Positions 63,657 through 64,000 of a stretch of 64,000 bases of DNA are shown piece after piece. Made by a program: the position numbers and the translations under genes. Origin of the DNA: Limnovirga soli (GTDB taxonomy: Bacteria; Bacteroidota; Bacteroidia; Chitinophagales; Chitinophagaceae); the NCBI RefSeq assembly GCF_013106755.1, contig NZ_WHPF01000003.1, forward strand, positions 124,001 through 188,000. Reading direction: 5' to 3'. Position 1 is the first letter of the stretch, and every line of letters starts with the position of its first letter. The notes beneath the pieces were generated by a model that had not been told where the DNA came from, did no database searches, and saw nothing but the letters and a program-made list of their open reading frames with translations.

Positions 63657-64000
63657 ACGGTTTAGTCAATACAAATTTACTCGTAGTTGAACTAAGTTGA
63701 TTTGAGCTTATTATAAATGTATCCCCTTTATAAGCAAATGGAATTGTGGAAGGTCTATTCGTCAAAATTTCAATAGGGTAGTTCAATTTAACTCTTACGT
63801 CCGACAAACCATTCCAAAGGAAATGAACGTTATTTACCAAATAGCTTCCAATTTTCATGGCATTGTACTCATCTCTTAATAAATAAGCAGCATATTTTTT
63901 CTTGGGTATCCGCAAAATGCCATTTTCGTTAGCTACCATTTCGTTCTCTTTCATCTGGTCGTCAAAGAAAACAATCTCGTAATTTTCAAATGGCTTTTGA
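63655..64000 (-). CDS. Protein of unknown function (5' end outside window)
   Basis: The frame is open to the right edge: reading upstream from an internal ATG at 63954, the text ENYEIVFFDDQMKENEMVAN continues without a stop, so the true start is beyond the window. About 115 codons are visible. Beta-rich (NVHFLWNGLSDVRVKLNYPI, PFAYKGDTFIISSNQLS). Its TAA (63655-63657) coincides with the end of repeat C, so the original C-terminus may have been altered. Not recognised. Confidence 0.6.
   Translation of the reverse strand, partial: QKPFENYEIVFFDDQMKENEMVANENGILRIPKKKYAAYLLRDEYNAMKIGSYLVNNVHFLWNGLSDVRVKLNYPIEILTNRPSTIPFAYKGDTFIISSNQLSSTTSKFVLTKP

Overview
The window reads as a Bacteroidota chromosome, most likely family Chitinophagaceae or a close relative (an inference, not tested). 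Supporting signs are promoters of the TTG-N~19-TAnnTTTG type, a PorP/SprF-type and a gliding-CTD (type IX secretion) protein, TonB-dependent receptors with carboxypeptidase-regulatory-like domains, many signal-peptide and lipoprotein genes, and AT-rich DNA (by eye below 40% GC). I see no tRNA, rRNA, CRISPR array, transposase or integrase gene.

Layout. 1-5.9 kb: rpoB (3' end outside the window) and rplL-rplJ-rplA-rplK, all on the minus strand. The cluster is interrupted by an opposite-strand outer-membrane protein gene and a strong terminator, so rpoB appears to have its own promoter. 6-9.5 kb: a coiled-coil membrane protein and the etfB-etfA electron-transfer flavoprotein pair. 9.8-18.4 kb: secreted and lipoprotein enzymes (esterase, M13 peptidase, ThuA-like, CE2-like SGNH esterase), an orphan ABC ATPase, a proline-repeat surface protein and a one-domain response regulator. 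18.9-28.9 kb: housekeeping genes (upp, PorP/SprF, GNAT, a DAAO-like oxidase, DUF4332, a lone atpG, scpB, lysA, MlaF-like ATPase, purC). 29-37.5 kb: a TonB receptor, a PbfA-like class III aminotransferase, a GH5-like hydrolase and a glutaminase-like protein. 37.8-42.7 kb: histidine catabolism (hutU, hutH) with a MarR regulator in front of hutH. 42.9-59.7 kb: NDH-2, cupin, a Zn-less sirtuin, DUF4349, EVE, a HAD phosphatase, two more outer-membrane receptors, a 1233-residue gliding-CTD surface protein and a serine hydrolase.

Two repeat systems stand out. (1) From 3.6 to 58.1 kb nearly every second gap between genes holds a 20-bp core, CTTGCGTCGCACWCTTGTRC, inside a larger ~75-bp unit. I count 26 type I cores, including one chimeric and one degenerate copy, plus three copies of a sister core that keeps CTTGC but differs beyond it. 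Six gaps hold inverted pairs. This looks like a REP/BIME-like or non-autonomous family. (2) The last 4 kb (59.98-64.0 kb) has none of these. It is a one-strand array of unrecognised small genes separated by a ~237-bp direct repeat present three times. Three genes are each bounded by a private ~15-bp inverted repeat that starts at GTT/AAC and differs from gene to gene. That is the signature expected of site-specifically recombined gene cassettes (integron-like), although the separator is much longer than a canonical attC. This array is the best candidate for an undescribed system here.
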